Positions 60,674 to 64,000 of a stretch of DNA of 64,000 nt are shown here, piece by piece. Origin of the DNA: Magnetococcales bacterium HCHbin5. Its GTDB lineage: Bacteria; Pseudomonadota; Magnetococcia; Magnetococcales; Magnetaquicoccaceae. Numbering within the stretch: the stretch's first letter is position 1; every line of letters starts with the position of its first letter. Under the pieces are notes generated by a model. It made no database searches. It was given only the letters and a program-made list of their open reading frames with translations, and had not been told where the DNA came from. A program made the translations under genes and the position numbers. The DNA is taken from assembly GCA_002753505.1 (NCBI GenBank), contig PEAG01000001.1, positions 1 to 64,000 on the forward strand, given 5' to 3'.

Positions 60674-61126
60674 TTACAGGTCAAATTCGGCTGGATTCAG
60701 ACCCAACTCCTGGCAAATCTCTCGCACCACCTTCTTTTCACCGGCATCAAAGTGGCCGTCGGAGCCTCCTATGGCGCAGCAGACCCGTACCAGCAACCGG
60801 GCCTCCTCCGGCTTTTTGACGGCAGCGATTGTTCGCATGGCTTCGATTTTGCCGACGTCAAAATCAAACTCCAGTTTGCCAATATATTTTTGGAAGGTGT
60901 CGATCACCGTTCCCTGATCATAGCTTTTGAGGGCTTCGGAGTTGCGGACAAAACCGATCATTTTTTCTTTTTCTGCTTTGGAAACAGAACCATCCGCCGC
61001 CGATACCAAGGCACAGCCCGCCAGCACCGCTTCCATCAACGCCTGATTGCGAAACCGGCTCATCTCCTGTACAAGGGAGGCCTGCATCTGTGAGGCCCTG
61101 TTTTTTAAATCATCAAAAAAACCCAC
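60674..61126 (-). CDS. TerB-like protein
   Basis: AGCALVSAADGSVSKAEKEKMIGFV, CCAIGGSDGHFDAGEKKVVREICQELGL; GTG start. Confidence 0.8.
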   Translation of the reverse strand: MGFFDDLKNRASQMQASLVQEMSRFRNQALMEAVLAGCALVSAADGSVSKAEKEKMIGFVRNSEALKSYDQGTVIDTFQKYIGKLEFDFDVGKIEAMRTIAAVKKPEEARLLVRVCCAIGGSDGHFDAGEKKVVREICQELGLNPAEFDL

Positions 61127-61350
61127 CTTGATTCTCCTTCTGGTTGACTGCGAGTGGAGGATTCGGCACATGAAAACCGCCGTGCCCCTCATTATAGGCA
61201 TTGGCAGAAAAAAGGAAAGAGAAAGCCGGAAATTTTGTCTGGATTGTTTCATGCGATGGCATGAAAAATGTTCCTGAAAATGGTGCATCCGTTGGTGAAA
61301 ACGGTTATCATGCACCCCTGTTCCACCGAAGCCATGCCGAGAGGGTTGAT

Positions 61351-62496
61351 ATGGATAAGAGCGATAATACAGTGCAACAGCGTGAAACCATCATGATTGT
61401 GGATGATGAACGCTTTAATCTCAATCTGCTGCAAGAGTTGCTGGCGACGGAGTATGATCTCATTGCAGCCATGAACGGCACCCAGGCCCTGCAGCGGGTG
61501 ACGGCTACACCGCCTCCGGATCTGATTCTGCTGGATATTTTGATGCCGGGCATGGATGGCTATCAGGTGCTGCAACGGTTGAAGGGAGATCCCACCACGG
61601 CAGAGATTCCCGTCATTTTTATTACCGCAATGAGTGCGGATGCGGATGAAAGCAAGGGCTTGCAATTGGGTGCGGTCGACTATATCACCAAACCGTTTGC
61701 ACCCTCGGTGGTGCTGGCCAGGGTCAAGACCCAACTGCTGTTGCAACGCACGCTGCGACGGGAAAAGGCGTTGAATCAGAGTCTGGCGCACAAAAATGCG
61801 GAGCTGCACGAGTTGAATCAGGTCAAGAACCAATTTATCGGCATGGCCGCCCATGATTTGCGCAATCCCCTTTCTGTTCTTCTGGGGATGAGTACGCTGC
61901 TGTTGGAGGCTCCGCCCAGTCTGCAGGAGTCGACCAGGCGGGAATTTCTGGTCAGCATGCAGAGTGTCAGCGAGCAGATGCTTGGTTTGGTCAATGATCT
62001 GTTGGATGTTTCCGTGATCGAAAGTGGCTCCTTTATTCTCAACAAACGCAGTGGCAGCTTGGCCATTTTGTTGACGGAGCGGGTTCGCCTGGCCCAGTTT
62101 GCGGCCCAGACCAAGCGTACCACCATCCATTACAAGGACAACCTGGCCGCCCTGGCCCAGTTTGACGCCGGGCGTTTGGGACAAGTGATGGATAATCTGC
62201 TCTCCAACGCCATCAAGTTTTCACCTGCGGGCAGTCAAATTTGGGTCGAGCTGATTGACAAACCCGATCATGTAGGGTTCGCGGTGACCGACGAGGGGCC
62301 GGGCATTACAGCCAAAGAGCAGGCGCAACTTTTTGGTTCTTTTCAAAAATTGAGCAATCAGCCCACCGGTGGCGAAAAGTCGACCGGACTCGGGTTGGCC
62401 ATCAGCAAAAAAATTGTGGTGGCCCACGGGGGCACGATCCAGGTGGAGCCTGCTGCCAAAGGAGGGAGCCGCTTTACCGTCACTCTGCCCCGGTAA
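61351..62496 (+). CDS. REC-HisKA-HATPase sensor kinase
   Basis: [51 protein letters not shown]. Confidence 0.95.
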   Translation: MDKSDNTVQQRETIMIVDDERFNLNLLQELLATEYDLIAAMNGTQALQRVTATPPPDLILLDILMPGMDGYQVLQRLKGDPTTAEIPVIFITAMSADADESKGLQLGAVDYITKPFAPSVVLARVKTQLLLQRTLRREKALNQSLAHKNAELHELNQVKNQFIGMAAHDLRNPLSVLLGMSTLLLEAPPSLQESTRREFLVSMQSVSEQMLGLVNDLLDVSVIESGSFILNKRSGSLAILLTERVRLAQFAAQTKRTTIHYKDNLAALAQFDAGRLGQVMDNLLSNAIKFSPAGSQIWVELIDKPDHVGFAVTDEGPGITAKEQAQLFGSFQKLSNQPTGGEKSTGLGLAISKKIVVAHGGTIQVEPAAKGGSRFTVTLPR

Positions 62497-62540
62497 GCAG
62501 GGGTCCGGGGAGCATCACGCTCCCCAGGCCGCTGCAATCG
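62497..62540. repeat. Dispersed palindromic repeat, copy C
   Basis: GCAGGGGTCCGGGGAGCatcacGCTCCCCAGGCCGCTGCAATCGTTTGA. Confidence 0.65.
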
Positions 62541-62574
62541 TTTGAACAGATCAGGAAGAGCACGGGTGTTGGGA

Positions 62575-63855
62575 TCAAAATTTGTAGGTCCACCCCAACT
62601 CCACAGAGTTTTGGGACATCTCCAGGGAACCGGTCTGGAACGGGGTGTTGGGGCTGCTGCCGTTGATGCTTTTGTCAAACGCATGGATATAGGCCAGATT
62701 GATGGTGTTTTTGGCATCAAAAGACCAGCCGGCCCCAAGGGAGATATGGTCCGTCACGGTAGCCGGGGCAATGATGTTGAACAGACCCTGCTGGCCAGGA
62801 ATCACCTCGTTGCCCTTGCTGTAACCAGCCCGAAAGGCCCATTCACTGGTTGGGGTCCACTGCGCGCCGATTTTGTAGACAATCATGTCATCCCACCCGA
62901 ACCCCAAACCGTTGTCGGTTCCCATATAGATATTGCCCGGCACCAATTGGACATTATTGGGATTGTGAATGGACTTTACATTGCTGAACATCAAATCCTG
63001 CACATCAAAGGCTACTGTTATGGCAGGGGTTGGTTTGACTGCGACGCCGGCCTGCAGGATGGGTGGAATGTCAAAGCTGCCGGACTCCGCCAACAGTCCC
63101 CGATATTTGTCAAAGCGGGTCATGTAAGTTTTGCTCTGTATCGAGGCCCCCAACGACAGCCAGTCGTTCACGGGACCATACCATCCCAGTTTGATGCCTG
63201 CGCCATAGGAGTAGTCGTACCCACGGTTGGTCACATTGTCCGGAGAGGCCGAGACCCCCGTGAAGGGTTGCAGGCCGGTGACCTCAATCCGCTGGACAGC
63301 CAAAATGGGAGCGACGCCCAGGGTGTTGTGGTCATCCAATTTCTGGGCGTAGTTGAAACCGACAAACAACTGCGCCATGTCCACCCCGGTCGGAGAGGAG
63401 GTGAAACCGGGGGCGGCAAAGTTGCCGAAAACAGCCGAATCATACTGGGTATTCATGCCGCCATTGCCACCGACACTGATGCCAATGGAACGGTTGTCGT
63501 CCAGCATTTTGTTCCAGCCAAAATAGGGAATCAGGAAAAAATCGTTACTGCTTTCGTAAGTGCCTGGTGAAATAAAGGGTACACCTGCGGGCGTGGACGA
63601 AGGGGTGTTGGCGGTAAATCCCCGATCAGGCATGAAAAGATTAACGCCAAGCGTGATCTGATTGCCAACATGTGCCATTAATGCCGGGTTGATGGCCGTA
63701 CCCATGGCATCCGTGGGAAACGCAACCCCAGCCCCTGCCATGGATTTGTTGGCGGTACCAAAACCCTCGGAAAAATAACCATTAGTGGCGAATGCGGGCA
63801 GGGACAACCCCAGGAAGGCACAGACGGACAGCGGCGCGTACAGAAACTTTTTCAT
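62575..63855 (-). CDS. FadL/OmpP1-family outer-membrane transporter
   Basis: Signal peptide; ATNGYFSEGFGTANKSMAGAGVAFPTDAMGTAINPA; terminal ELGWTYKF. Confidence 0.85.
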   Translation of the reverse strand: MKKFLYAPLSVCAFLGLSLPAFATNGYFSEGFGTANKSMAGAGVAFPTDAMGTAINPALMAHVGNQITLGVNLFMPDRGFTANTPSSTPAGVPFISPGTYESSNDFFLIPYFGWNKMLDDNRSIGISVGGNGGMNTQYDSAVFGNFAAPGFTSSPTGVDMAQLFVGFNYAQKLDDHNTLGVAPILAVQRIEVTGLQPFTGVSASPDNVTNRGYDYSYGAGIKLGWYGPVNDWLSLGASIQSKTYMTRFDKYRGLLAESGSFDIPPILQAGVAVKPTPAITVAFDVQDLMFSNVKSIHNPNNVQLVPGNIYMGTDNGLGFGWDDMIVYKIGAQWTPTSEWAFRAGYSKGNEVIPGQQGLFNIIAPATVTDHISLGAGWSFDAKNTINLAYIHAFDKSINGSSPNTPFQTGSLEMSQNSVELGWTYKF

Positions 63856-64000
63856 GGCGAGTCCTCTTTCCATAGAGAGAATACAATAGGGCGGGCATGG
63901 AGGAAAGTTGATGGCGTTATTGAGAAATGTCAAGCAAAAAAGCTGTCCTATAACGAATTGCCAGTCTCCGATGCAGCAGCCACCCATCTGCTGGGGAGCG

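Overview
The window is a dense chromosomal segment of a flagellated, signalling-rich Gram-negative bacterium. A MamB-like CDF protein, many hemerythrins and the signalling load suggest a magnetotactic-type proteobacterium; this is inference. Main blocks: (i) siaB/siaC plus bacteriohemerythrins; (ii) exported PCMT-like methyltransferase, spermidine-synthase-like membrane protein and a lipoprotein hydrolase; (iii) motA with two unusual motB paralogs, and kup; (iv) a Wsp-like chemosensory cluster (cheW, cheR-TPR, cheW, HAMP-less MCP, cheA-REC, cheB, giant hybrid kinase, HD-GYP regulator, second MCP), in which an HD-GYP protein sits where Wsp systems have a GGDEF output; (v) MamB-like transporter and secF without secD; (vi) a type IV pilus/minor-pilin operon with a histidine-kinase remnant; (vii) tRNA-Ile with an integrase remnant; (viii) CBS protein, rpoH-like sigma factor, parC, recA, pilT, two FlgO-like proteins and a flagellin-like protein lacking the canonical N-terminus; (ix) a rearranged res/PIN-toxin/mod restriction locus in which mod is truncated and fused to a PIN-domain C-terminus; (x) tesA/ybbA/ybbP-like genes, a GGDEF-EAL protein, a phosphoesterase, TerB-like, REC-kinase and FadL-like genes. 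Family calls come from reading motifs in the translations; no database search was run. Start codons are adjusted by eye.
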